This document shows, piece by piece, positions 7,507 to 16,234 of a DNA stretch of 64,000 bases. Each line of letters starts with the position of its first letter. Position 1 is the first letter of the stretch. Location of the stretch: the NCBI RefSeq assembly GCF_014648875.1, contig NZ_BMRY01000009.1:310001-374000 (forward strand), written 5' to 3'. The stretch is from Streptomyces parvus. Its GTDB lineage: Bacteria; Actinomycetota; Actinomycetes; Streptomycetales; Streptomycetaceae. Made by a program: the position numbers and the translations under genes. Under the pieces are notes generated by a model that saw only the letters and a program-made list of their open reading frames with translations, did no database searches and was not told the DNA's origin.

Positions 7507-8481
7507 ATGAAGAACCAGCACCTGACGTGGCCCGTCCTCGCTGCCGCGGCCGCGCTCGCCCTGACGGCGTGCGGCACCACCGAGGCTCCGAAGAAGGAGT
7601 CCGCCGGGGACAAGGCCGTCACGGTCACCGACTCCCGCGGCAAGAAGATCACGCTCGACGGACCGGCCAAGCGGGTCGTCGGCACCGAGTGGAACGTCGT
7701 CGAGACCCTGGTGACCCTCGGCGTGCAGCCGGTCGGTGTCGCCGACGTCAAGGGCTACACCGCGTACGACACGGCCGCCCCGCTCACCAAGGGCGTCAAG
7801 GACATAGGCACCCGGGGCGAGCCCAGCGTCGCCACCGTGGCCGGTCTGAAGCCCGACCTCATCGTCGCCACCACCGACCTGTCCGACTCGGCCATCGCGC
7901 AGCTGTCGAAGGCCGCCCCGGTCGCCGTGGTCCGCTCGGCCGACGCGAGCCGGCAGATCGACCAGATGGTCGACACCGTCAACCTCATCGCCCAGGCCAC
8001 CGGCACCGAGGACAAGGCCAAGTCCGAGATCGACTCCTTCCGCAAGGCGGTCGCGGACGGCAAGAAGAAGCTGGCGGACGCCGGTCTCGACGGCGAGAAG
8101 GTCGCCTTCGCCGACGGCTGGCAGGAGGGCAACCAGGTCTCGGTGCGCCCGTACGTCAAGGGCTCGCTGCTCTCCGACGTGAACACCGAGCTCGGTCTCG
8201 TCGACCCGTGGAAGCTGGAGGGCGACAAGGCCTACGGCCTGGCCGCGACCGACGTCGAGGGCCTCACGAAGATCGGCGACGCGCAGTTCGCGTACATCGC
8301 CAACGACGCCGACGGCGGCGACCCGTTCGCCGGCGGCCTCAAGGACAACGCGGTGTGGAAGTCCCTCCCGTTCGTGAAGAACGACGAGGTCCACCGGCTG
8401 CCCGACGGCATCTGGATGTTCGGCGGCACCGCGTCGATGCGCGAGTACATCGACGCCCTCGTCGGCGCGCTGACCGCCTGA
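7507..8481 (+). CDS. Siderophore-binding lipoprotein (FecB/FepB type)
   Basis: 324 residues. Lipoprotein signal MKNQHLTWPVLAAAAALALTAC with lipobox LTAC, then a periplasmic-binding-protein fold of the iron-complex class: KRVVGTEWNVVETLVTLGVQPVGV, GLKPDLIVATT and the closing WMFGGTASMREYIDALV. Eight bases separate it from the ATPase gene and 2 bp from the permease gene, so it is the middle gene of the iron-box operon. Captures a ferri-siderophore at the outer face of the membrane; which siderophore cannot be told from sequence. Confidence 0.93.
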   Translation: MKNQHLTWPVLAAAAALALTACGTTEAPKKESAGDKAVTVTDSRGKKITLDGPAKRVVGTEWNVVETLVTLGVQPVGVADVKGYTAYDTAAPLTKGVKDIGTRGEPSVATVAGLKPDLIVATTDLSDSAIAQLSKAAPVAVVRSADASRQIDQMVDTVNLIAQATGTEDKAKSEIDSFRKAVADGKKKLADAGLDGEKVAFADGWQEGNQVSVRPYVKGSLLSDVNTELGLVDPWKLEGDKAYGLAATDVEGLTKIGDAQFAYIANDADGGDPFAGGLKDNAVWKSLPFVKNDEVHRLPDGIWMFGGTASMREYIDALVGALTA

Positions 8482-8483
8482 CG

Positions 8484-10631
8484 ATGAGCACCCGCACCAC
8501 AACCGCCCCGCCCGCCCCCGTGAAGACGGTGGCGGGCGCGGCCGGTCCTGCCGGGGCGGCGTCCCCGGCGGCGGCCGGCCCACCGGCCCGTCGCGGCCGG
8601 ATGTTCCTCCTCGCGCTCGCAGGGTTCGTCGCGCTGGCAGCGCTCGCGCTCACGCACGTGAGCCAGGGCACCGCCGCCGTCGATCTGCACACGCTCTGGC
8701 AGCTCGCGACCGGCTCGTCGTCCGACCGGACCGCGCACGAGCAGACGGCCGCCGTGGTCCTGGACTCCCGGCTGCCCCGGCTCGCCGCGGGGCTCCTTGT
8801 CGGCTGTGCGCTCGGCGCGGCCGGCGCGGCCCTCCAGTCGGTGTCGCGGAACATGCTGGCGTCCCCCGACACGCTCGCCGTGAACGCGGGCGCGTATCTC
8901 GCGGTGGTCACCGTCGCCGCGTTCGGCATCTCCCTGCCCGCACTGCCCGCCGGGGCCACGGCGTTCCTCGGCGGACTCCTCGCGGCCGCCGTCGTGCTCG
9001 GCCTGTCCCGGGCGGGGGCCGGGCCCATCCGGCTGGTGCTGGCGGGATCCGCGCTCACCCTCGCACTCTCCGGGCTGAGCGGGATGCTGCTGCTCCTGCG
9101 CTCCCAGCAGACGACCGGGCTGTTCGCCTGGGGCAACGGCTCGCTCGCCCAGATCGGCATGCAGTCCATCGACCGGCTCACCCCCCTCGCGCTCGTGGCG
9201 TTCGCCGGGCTGATGCTCCTGGGCCGGCGCCTCGACATCCTCGCCCTCGGCGACGACGGCGCGGCGGTCGTCGGCGTGAGCCCCCGGCTGACGCGCTCCA
9301 TCGCCGTGATCCTCGCGGTGCTGCTGGCGGCGGTGTCGGTGGCGGTCGCGGGGCCGGTCGGCTTCGTCGGCCTGTGCGCGCCCGCGGCGGTCCGGCTGCT
9401 CAGCACCTGGATCCCGGGGCTGGTCCGGCACCGGGCGTTCATCCCGGCGTCGGCGCTCGCGGGCGTGCTCGTGGTGCTCGGTGCGGATGTGCTGCTGCGC
9501 GCGGTGTTCGGCGCCCAGGCGGGGGCCGAGGTGCCCACCGGCATCGTCACGACCTGCTTCGGGGCGCTCGTCCTGATCGTCCTCGCCTACCGCTCCCGGG
9601 ACATGGGCACGGACAGCGGCTCGACGGCGTTCGCCCGGCTCCGCAGCCGGCGCGCGTTCGTCGTCACCCTGGTGACGACGGCGGTCGGGCTGCTCGGCGC
9701 GGTGGTGGTGGCGACGCTCTTCGGCGACGCGACACTGCTGCTGGGCGATGTGGGCAACTGGCTCGCGGGCCGGTCGGGGCAGTTCGTCAGTTACGTCCTG
9801 GACACGCGGGTTCCCCGGGTCGCCGCGGCTCTGCTGGCCGGTGCGGCGCTGGCGGTCGCGGGGGCCGTCGTCCAGGCGGTGTCGCGCAACCCGCTCGCGG
9901 AGCCGGGTGTCCTCGGCGTCGTCAGCGGGGCCGGGGTGGGTGCGGTCACCGTCCTCACCCTCGTGCCGCTGGCGAGCTTCTGGCTGATCGGCGGCTCCGC
10001 GCTGGCCGGTGCGGCGGCGGCCGCCGCGCTGGTGTTCGGGCTCGCCGCACGCCGCGGTCTGGAGCAGAACCGGCTGGTGCTCATCGGTATGGGTGTGCAC
10101 GCGGGCGCGGGCGCGTTCGTGAGTCTGCTGATCGTGCTCACCGACCCGTACAACGAGACGAAGGCGCTGGCCTGGCTGGGTGGTTCGACGTACGGGCGGA
10201 CGTTCCCCGAACTGATCCCGGTGGTGGTGGCGCTGGTCGTCGCGCTGCCCGTCCTCGCGGTGATGCGCCGCGAACTGGACCTGATCGGGCTGGACAACGA
10301 GACGCCCGCCCTGCTGGGCGTGCGGCTCGGGCCCACCCGGCTGGGCCTGCTGAGCCTCGCCGTCGTCCTGACGGCGGGGGCCGTGGCGGCGGTCGGCGTG
10401 ATCGGCTTCGTCGGCCTCGTCGCCCCGCACGCGGCACGTGCCCTGGTGGGCCGCCGGCACACGCGGGTCCTGCCGGTCAGCGCGCTGCTCGGCGCGCTGC
10501 TGGTGGTCGTGTCCGACACGGTCGGCCGGACGGTCATCGCCCCGGCGCAGATACCGGTCGGCCTGCTCACGGCAGTGATCGGCGCCCCGTACTTCATCTG
10601 GCTGCTCTGGCGGTCCAGGCGAGAGGGCTGA
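8484..10631 (+). CDS. Fused double FecCD/FhuB-type siderophore permease
   Basis: 715 residues from ATG 8484. Two complete FecCD permease domains are joined in one chain: domain 1 about residues 35-355 (RLPRLAAGLLVGCALGAAGAALQ...GPVGFVGLCAPAAVRLL) and domain 2 about 390-710 (RVPRVAAALLAGAALAVAGAVVQ...VIGFVGLVAPHAARALVG). Each has the ATPase-coupling GFVGL(C/V)AP loop. In many actinobacterial importers these are two separate proteins; here one protein supplies the whole channel, as in E. coli FhuB. The Ala/Pro-rich first 35 residues are probably cytoplasmic. Completes the iron importer with the ATPase and lipoprotein. Confidence 0.93.
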   Translation: MSTRTTTAPPAPVKTVAGAAGPAGAASPAAAGPPARRGRMFLLALAGFVALAALALTHVSQGTAAVDLHTLWQLATGSSSDRTAHEQTAAVVLDSRLPRLAAGLLVGCALGAAGAALQSVSRNMLASPDTLAVNAGAYLAVVTVAAFGISLPALPAGATAFLGGLLAAAVVLGLSRAGAGPIRLVLAGSALTLALSGLSGMLLLLRSQQTTGLFAWGNGSLAQIGMQSIDRLTPLALVAFAGLMLLGRRLDILALGDDGAAVVGVSPRLTRSIAVILAVLLAAVSVAVAGPVGFVGLCAPAAVRLLSTWIPGLVRHRAFIPASALAGVLVVLGADVLLRAVFGAQAGAEVPTGIVTTCFGALVLIVLAYRSRDMGTDSGSTAFARLRSRRAFVVTLVTTAVGLLGAVVVATLFGDATLLLGDVGNWLAGRSGQFVSYVLDTRVPRVAAALLAGAALAVAGAVVQAVSRNPLAEPGVLGVVSGAGVGAVTVLTLVPLASFWLIGGSALAGAAAAAALVFGLAARRGLEQNRLVLIGMGVHAGAGAFVSLLIVLTDPYNETKALAWLGGSTYGRTFPELIPVVVALVVALPVLAVMRRELDLIGLDNETPALLGVRLGPTRLGLLSLAVVLTAGAVAAVGVIGFVGLVAPHAARALVGRRHTRVLPVSALLGALLVVVSDTVGRTVIAPAQIPVGLLTAVIGAPYFIWLLWRSRREG

Positions 10632-10713
10632 GGGCCGCGTGGGGAGCCCCAGGACGTCCGGACTTGCGGACGCGGGGCTCCTCGCGCGTCCCCCCTCCGA
10701 TACGGTGACGTCG

Positions 10714-11415
10714 ATGGAGACAGCGGCGTACCCCACCCCCGACGTCCTCGTGGCGCGCCTGGCGCGGACGGCGGGGATCGCGCTTCCACCTGAGCGTCCT
10801 TTGAGCGAGGAGTTCCTGCGGGACCTCGCCGGGCGGGTCGGCCTGGACGGCAACGACCTGCTGGTCATCGCCGGGCTCCCGCTGCCCCCGGAGGCGCTGG
10901 ACCTGGAAGGCACCGCGGGTTCGTGGGTCTCGATGCTGGTGCAGCGCGCGCTGCCCCTCGCCCCCGCCGACCGGCAGCGCCTGCGTGTACGAGCCCGGGC
11001 GATGGCGGAGCGACCGCGTCCAGCGCGAACACCGGAGCGGCCCCCTCGGCCGCCCGGCCCACCGGGGTTCGGCTCGCTTCTGGTGCACCTGCTCGCTCTG
11101 CGCAACCTCAACGAGTCGGCCGTCGCCAAGACGATGTGCCTGATGTCCGGGGTCTGCAAGGCCGCTTCGACGATCCGTATGGTGCGCGACGGGGCCAAGG
11201 CGCTCGACGCAGAGCTGCTCGACGGCTTCGCCGCGGTGCTCGGCGTACCGGTCGCCGTCCTGGCCTCGTTGACCGGCGTGCGCCCTTCGGCGCGCGGCGA
11301 CGGCCCCTCGCCGGAGGTGGCCGACATCGCGGCGCTGATCCGGGAGGTGCGGCACCTGACCAGGGATCAGGTGCGGGAGCTCGCCGAGGGGGCTGAGGCG
11401 CTCGATCGCGGCTGA
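10714..11415 (+). CDS. Putative helix-turn-helix regulator
   Basis: 233 residues from ATG 10714 (an in-frame GTG at 10639 would be too close to the permease and lacks family sense). The N-terminal half contains LARTAGIALPPERPLSEEFLRDLAGRVGL; the C-terminal half has a helical stretch NLNESAVAKTMCLMSGVCKAASTIRM followed by LDGFAAVLGVPVAVLASLTGV, reminiscent of Xre-type DNA-binding segments. A Pro/Arg-rich linker joins the halves. It follows the iron importer but has its own upstream gap and is closed by a strong hairpin. The regulator call is tentative. Confidence 0.6.
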   Translation: METAAYPTPDVLVARLARTAGIALPPERPLSEEFLRDLAGRVGLDGNDLLVIAGLPLPPEALDLEGTAGSWVSMLVQRALPLAPADRQRLRVRARAMAERPRPARTPERPPRPPGPPGFGSLLVHLLALRNLNESAVAKTMCLMSGVCKAASTIRMVRDGAKALDAELLDGFAAVLGVPVAVLASLTGVRPSARGDGPSPEVADIAALIREVRHLTRDQVRELAEGAEALDRG

Positions 11416-11436
11416 GGAACCCGCCCCGGGAGCGCG

Positions 11437-11480
11437 CGTGCGCCGTACCGGTGGCGGACGGGCCTCCGGTACGGCGCACG
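11437..11480. terminator. Bidirectional hairpin between regulator and rhamnosidase
   Basis: CGTGCGCCGTACCGG (11437-11451) and CCGGTACGGCGCACG (11466-11480) pair perfectly over 15 bp with a 14-nt loop. Placed between two convergent stops, it can terminate both. Confidence 0.75.
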
Positions 11481-11498
11481 TTCCTCGTCCTGGCCGGC

Positions 11499-14400
11499 TC
11501 AGGCCGTGAAGCGGTACTGCCCCGAGCCGATCGCGAAGACCGCGCAGCCGTCGTCCAACCGCAGGAAGCGGGCGCCGGGGTGGGTGACGTCCTCGGCGCG
11601 GGCGGCCGGGATCCAGACCTCGGCGGTGGTGTTCACGGGCAGGGTCACGGTCAGGTGGAAGCGGCCCTTCTCCGTCTTCCAGTCGGTGGTGACGGGGCCG
11701 TGGAGCGAGGCGAAGCGGCCCCGGGCGCGGGTGATGCCGCCGCCGGGGCGGGGCCGCACGGTGACCTTCCGGAAGCCGGGGGCGGCGGGGGCGAGGCCCG
11801 CGATGTGGGCGTACATCCACTCCCCGACCGAGCCGTACGCGTAGTGGTTGAAGGAGTTCATCCCGGCGTCCTGGAAGCTTCCGTCCGGCTTGATGGAGTC
11901 CCAGCGCTCCCACATGGTCGTGGCCCCGCGGTCGATCTGGTAGCCCCAGCTCGGGAAGGTCCGCTGGAGCAGCAGGCGGTACGCCACGTCCGTGTGCCCG
12001 GTCTCGGTGAGGACGGGGAGCAGGCGCGGGGTGCCCAGGAAGCCCGTGGACAGATGCCAGTCCTTCGCCTCGATGAGGGCGACGAGGCGGTCGGCCGCGG
12101 TGGTGCGTTCCTCGGCGGTCAGGAGGTCCATGGAGAGTGCCAGGACGTAGGCGGTCTGGGTGTCGCCCTTCACCCGGCCGCCGTCGGTGACGTAAGCGGT
12201 ACGGAAGGCGTCGCGGATCTCCGCGAACAGTGCGGTGTACGGGCCCGGGTCCTTGCCCAGGACCCGGGCGGTACGGGCCACGAGGTCGGCGCTGTGGGCG
12301 TAGTACGCGGTGGCGATGACGTCCTTGGGGGTGTCGTCGGCGATGTTGAGCCAGTCGCCGTAGCCGGTGGCGGGCCGCAGCCGTCCGGTGCTGTGCGCGT
12401 CCAGGTGGTCGAGCCACTTCAGCATCGAGGGCCAGGCCCGTTCCAGCACCTGGGTGTCGCCGTACGCCTGGTGGAGGGCCCAGGGAACGGTGACCCCGGC
12501 GTCGCCCCAGCCGGCCGAGCCCGCGCCCAGGCCGTCGACGTGCGGCGCGACGTCCGTGAAGGCTCCGTCGGCGGTCTGGTCGTCCTGGAGGTCGCTCAGC
12601 CACTTGGAGAGGAAGCGGGCCGACTCCATCGCGTACGCGGCGGTGGGCGCGAAGACGTTGATGTCGCCGGTCCAGCCGAGGCGTTCGTCGCGAGCGGGTG
12701 TGTCGGTGGGGATGGAGAGGAAGTTGCCGCGCAGACCCCAGGTGATGTTGCTGTGGAGTTGGTTAAGCATCGGGAGGTTCGTCTCGAACTCCATGGTCAG
12801 GGGCGCGTCGGTGTGGATCACCCGCCCGACGACCGCGTCGAGCGGTGGCTTGCCGGGGTAGCCGGTCACCTCGACGTAGCGGAAGCCGTGGAAGGTGAAG
12901 CGCGGCTCGTACGTCTCGCGGCCGCCGCCCTTGAGGGTGTAGTGGTCGGTCGCGGCGGCGGTACGGCGGTTGGTGGTGTAGACGGTGCCGTCGGGGTTCA
13001 GCACCTCCGCGTGGCGCAGCCGTACGGTGGTGCCGGCGCGGCCGGTGACGCGCAGGCGGGCGGTGCCGACCATGTTCTGGCCGAGGTCGAAGACGAAGAC
13101 GCCTGGGCGGGGTTCGGTGATCTTCTTCGCCTTGAGCTCCTGGATGACGCGGCAGGGCCCGTCGGGCTCGGCGACCAGTTCGCCGGTGACCTCGTCCTCG
13201 GCGGGCACGGCCTTCGCCCAGGCGGAGTCGTCGAAGCCGGTGCGGAGCCAGCCGGTGGTTTCGAGGCGGGCGTCGTGGTTCTCGCCGGTGAGGAGGTCCG
13301 CCAGGGTGATGGGGCCGGTGGCGGCCCGCCAGTCCGTGCCGGAGAGCACCCGCTCTGTGGTGCCGTCCCGGTAGGTCACCTCCAACTGGCCGAGGAATGC
13401 GGGGTGTTCGCCGTACTGGTGCGGGCCGAACATCCCGACGTTGCCTGCGTACCACCCCGTCGCCAGCTCCACGCCGAGGGTGTTGGCCCCGGAAGAGAGC
13501 AGCTCGGTGACGTCGTGCGTCTGGTACTGGATCCGCTTGGCGTAGTCCGTCCAGCCGGGTGCGAGGCGGTCCGTCCCGACCTTCTTGCCGTTGAGGTGGG
13601 CTTCGTACAGGCCGAGGGCCGTGGAGTAGAGCCTGGCCCGTGCGACGGGCTTGCGGCGCAGCCGGAACTCGTGGCGCAGTTGAGCGACGGGGGCGTAGGC
13701 GGGGGCGACCTTGCCCCAGGGGCCCGTTCCCCACGGGGCGAGGACCTTCGCGGCGGGCCATGCGCTGTCGTCGTAGTCCAACGCCCGCCATTCCTCTGCC
13801 GGTTCGGCGTCAACGGACTTCCAGCCGTCGCCGGTCGTGACGGTCCGCACGCCGTCGGCGGTCGTCAGCTCCAGGGCCCCGAGCAGCCCGGCGGGGCCGG
13901 TGACCTCATTGGTCGCGGCGACCGCGAGGACGTGGCGGCCGGGCGTCAGCCGTTCGGTGACGTCGGTGACCGAGGGGCGGCTCCAGGCCCTGGCGACCTC
14001 GTCCGGTTCGGCCCGCGCCACCTCCGTACCGTCGAGGTGGGCGACGTACCCGTCGTCGGCCGTCAGCACGAGGCGGGCCCGCGTCACCCCGTCCGGTACG
14101 TCGAACGCGCCCCGGAACCAGCGGGTCGCGGCGGGCGCGCTGGACGCCGGATCGCCCTCCGGGAACCAGATCCAGGAGGCCCCGTCCAGGGCGGGTGCGC
14201 CGACGAGGGCGGCCGGGGCGCCGACCCAGCGCGCGGACCAGTCCGAGGCCTCGGTGAGGCCGGTCTCCCACCAGGCGGGCTCGGACCAGCCCGAGACCTG
14301 ACCTTCGTCGTCCCAGACCCGCACGGTCCAGTAGTAACGGGTACGGGAGCGCAACTCCGGCCCCCCGTACAGGACTTGTGTGGAGTCGGTGGACTCGACC

Positions 14401-14702
14401 TTGCCGCTGTCCCATACGTCGGGCCGTTCCAGGGCGCGTTCGCTCAGCGCGACACGGACCTGGTACGCGCTCTGCGTGCGGCCCGGTGCGGCGGCGGTGA
14501 GCGGCCAGCCGAGGCGGGGGCGGGCGGCGCCGAGGCCGAGGGGGTTCTTCACGTACTCGGCGGTCGAGCCGCCCACCCGGAGGCCCTTGCCTGCCCCTTG
14601 CACACCGCGTTCCGCGGCCTGTGCGGGGGGAATGGCTCCGGCGATGAGGGTGGTTCCCAGGGCGGTGGCGGTCGTGCTGAGCAGTCGTCGTCGGCTGATC
14701 AC
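11499..14702 (-). CDS. Secreted alpha-L-rhamnosidase, GH78
   Basis: 1067 residues. Tat signal SRRRLLS followed by a hydrophobic stretch and AQA cleavage site near residue 30. Fn3-like N-terminal part (about 45-150), a long beta-sandwich rhamnosidase N region with an inserted PA14/CBM67-like segment (about 170-330), then the (alpha/alpha)6 catalytic domain with the hallmark DERLGWTGDINVF and later WGYQIDRGATTMWERWDS, and a C-terminal beta domain. The acidic residues of DERLGWTGD fit the GH78 catalytic acid region. Releases L-rhamnose outside the cell for the ABC importer encoded to the right. Last gene of the leftward rha operon, 62 bp after rhaB. Confidence 0.94.
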   Translation of the reverse strand: MISRRRLLSTTATALGTTLIAGAIPPAQAAERGVQGAGKGLRVGGSTAEYVKNPLGLGAARPRLGWPLTAAAPGRTQSAYQVRVALSERALERPDVWDSGKVESTDSTQVLYGGPELRSRTRYYWTVRVWDDEGQVSGWSEPAWWETGLTEASDWSARWVGAPAALVGAPALDGASWIWFPEGDPASSAPAATRWFRGAFDVPDGVTRARLVLTADDGYVAHLDGTEVARAEPDEVARAWSRPSVTDVTERLTPGRHVLAVAATNEVTGPAGLLGALELTTADGVRTVTTGDGWKSVDAEPAEEWRALDYDDSAWPAAKVLAPWGTGPWGKVAPAYAPVAQLRHEFRLRRKPVARARLYSTALGLYEAHLNGKKVGTDRLAPGWTDYAKRIQYQTHDVTELLSSGANTLGVELATGWYAGNVGMFGPHQYGEHPAFLGQLEVTYRDGTTERVLSGTDWRAATGPITLADLLTGENHDARLETTGWLRTGFDDSAWAKAVPAEDEVTGELVAEPDGPCRVIQELKAKKITEPRPGVFVFDLGQNMVGTARLRVTGRAGTTVRLRHAEVLNPDGTVYTTNRRTAAATDHYTLKGGGRETYEPRFTFHGFRYVEVTGYPGKPPLDAVVGRVIHTDAPLTMEFETNLPMLNQLHSNITWGLRGNFLSIPTDTPARDERLGWTGDINVFAPTAAYAMESARFLSKWLSDLQDDQTADGAFTDVAPHVDGLGAGSAGWGDAGVTVPWALHQAYGDTQVLERAWPSMLKWLDHLDAHSTGRLRPATGYGDWLNIADDTPKDVIATAYYAHSADLVARTARVLGKDPGPYTALFAEIRDAFRTAYVTDGGRVKGDTQTAYVLALSMDLLTAEERTTAADRLVALIEAKDWHLSTGFLGTPRLLPVLTETGHTDVAYRLLLQRTFPSWGYQIDRGATTMWERWDSIKPDGSFQDAGMNSFNHYAYGSVGEWMYAHIAGLAPAAPGFRKVTVRPRPGGGITRARGRFASLHGPVTTDWKTEKGRFHLTVTLPVNTTAEVWIPAARAEDVTHPGARFLRLDDGCAVFAIGSGQYRFTA

Positions 14703-14764
14703 ACTCGGCTCCGATTCGGCGAGGGGAAGGGACGGGGGATGGGGCAGGTGGGGCGGTCGGTCGG

Positions 14765-16234
14765 TCAGGCGGGCAGGGGGCGGGCGTCTTCGGTGCGGCG
14801 CGCCGCCGCCTCCCAGACCGTCGGGTCACCCGACGGCTCGTAGAGGGTCAAGGGCTGGGTGCGGGAGATGAGTTCGCGGGTGGAGGCCAGATCGCCGGGC
14901 AGGCCGTGGGCCCGCGCCTGGACGAGGACGTTGCCGAGCGCGGCCGCTTCGGCGGGGCCCGCGACCACGGGCACCCCGCAGGCGTCGGCGGTGAGTTGGC
15001 AGAGCAGGGCGTTGCGCGCCCCGCCGCCGACGAGGTGCACGACGTCGGCCTCGCGGTCGGCGAGGCGCTGCGCCTCGCGGATCGCCTGCCGGTGGGCGAG
15101 GGCCAGCGAGTCGAGGACGCAGCGGGTGATCTCCCCCGGGCTGTGGGGCACCGGACCGCCGGCCGCCCGGCAGGCGGCCGCGATGCGCCCGGGCATGTCC
15201 CCGGGGGCCAGGAACTCGGGTGCGGCGGCGTCCACCACGTACCGCAGGGCGGGGATGCGAGCGGCTTCGGCCAGCAGGGGGGTGACATCGGCCAGCTCCC
15301 AGGTGCGCATGCACTCCTGGAGCAGCCACAGGCCCATGATGTTCCGCAGGAAGCGGACGGTGCCGTCGATGCCCAGTTCGTTGGTGAAGTTCGCGGCGCC
15401 GCTCGCCCTGGTGGTGACGGGCGCGTCGAGTTCGAGGCCGGCCAGGGACCAGGTTCCCGTGCAGAGGTAGGCGAACCGCTCCCCTCTCCCGGCCGGGACG
15501 GCGGCGACGGCGGAGGCGGTGTCGTGCGAGCCCACGGCTGTCACCGGTACGGGGCCGGGCAGCCCGGTCCGCTCCTGGACGGCGGGGAGCAGCGTGCCCG
15601 CCGGGTCGCCCGGGCGGCGCAGCGGGGCGAAGAGGGCCAGGTCGATGCCGAGGCGGTCGGCCAGGGTGCGGTTCCAGTCGCCGGTGCGCGGGTCGATGAG
15701 CTGGGTGGTGGAGGCGTTGGTCAGTTCGGTGCCCTGCTCTCCCGTGAGCCAGTACGCGATCAGATCCGGGATCAACAGCAGGTGGCGGGCCGAGGCGAGT
15801 TGTGGTGTTCCCCGCGCCGCCACGAGTTGGTAGAGCGTGTTGAACGAGGCGTACTGGATTCCGGTCGCCCGGTAGAGGGCGTCGGGCGGGACCGTGGCCC
15901 ATACCCGCTCCGGGACGCCTTCGGTGCGCCGGTCCCGGTAGTGGACGGGGTTGCCGAGGAGGGATCCGTCGGCGGCGAGGAGTCCGTAGTCGACCGCCCA
16001 GCTGTCTATGCCGACGGAGTCGACCGGGCCCGCCGCGCGCAGCCCGTCGAGCACGCCCCCGTACAGGCCGAGGATGTCCCAGCGCAGGCCTTCGGGCAGG
16101 TGCACCGGCCGGTTGGGGAAGCGGTGGGCCTGGGTGAGGTGCAGGGTGTCCGGGCCGACGCGGCCGGTCATGACCCGCCCGCTGGACGCGCCGAGGTCGA
16201 CGGCCGCGAAGGTCTTCGTGCCGGCGCCGCTCAT
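14765..16234 (-). CDS. rhaB: Rhamnulokinase
   Basis: 489 residues, FGGY family. N-terminal phosphate loop AAVDLGASSGRVM, substrate-binding DSWAVDYGLL, mid-protein SHDTASAVAAVP and TGTWSLAGLEL, and the C-terminal adenosine motif VHLVGGGARNALLCQLTADA. Phosphorylates L-rhamnulose to L-rhamnulose 1-phosphate in the cytoplasm. Its ATG overlaps the stop of the upstream aldolase/dehydrogenase gene (ATGA at 16231-16234), so the pair is translationally coupled. Confidence 0.95.
   Translation of the reverse strand: MSGAGTKTFAAVDLGASSGRVMTGRVGPDTLHLTQAHRFPNRPVHLPEGLRWDILGLYGGVLDGLRAAGPVDSVGIDSWAVDYGLLAADGSLLGNPVHYRDRRTEGVPERVWATVPPDALYRATGIQYASFNTLYQLVAARGTPQLASARHLLLIPDLIAYWLTGEQGTELTNASTTQLIDPRTGDWNRTLADRLGIDLALFAPLRRPGDPAGTLLPAVQERTGLPGPVPVTAVGSHDTASAVAAVPAGRGERFAYLCTGTWSLAGLELDAPVTTRASGAANFTNELGIDGTVRFLRNIMGLWLLQECMRTWELADVTPLLAEAARIPALRYVVDAAAPEFLAPGDMPGRIAAACRAAGGPVPHSPGEITRCVLDSLALAHRQAIREAQRLADREADVVHLVGGGARNALLCQLTADACGVPVVAGPAEAAALGNVLVQARAHGLPGDLASTRELISRTQPLTLYEPSGDPTVWEAAARRTEDARPLPA

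Noticed and set aside
8232..11327. A 1031-codon minus-strand open frame opposite the siderophore permease
   Set aside because: Arg/Glu/Gln-rich shadow of the real permease; no family resemblance.
11451..14843. A 1130-codon plus-strand open frame
   Set aside because: Antisense shadow of the GH78 rhamnosidase, which has full signal peptide and catalytic motifs.
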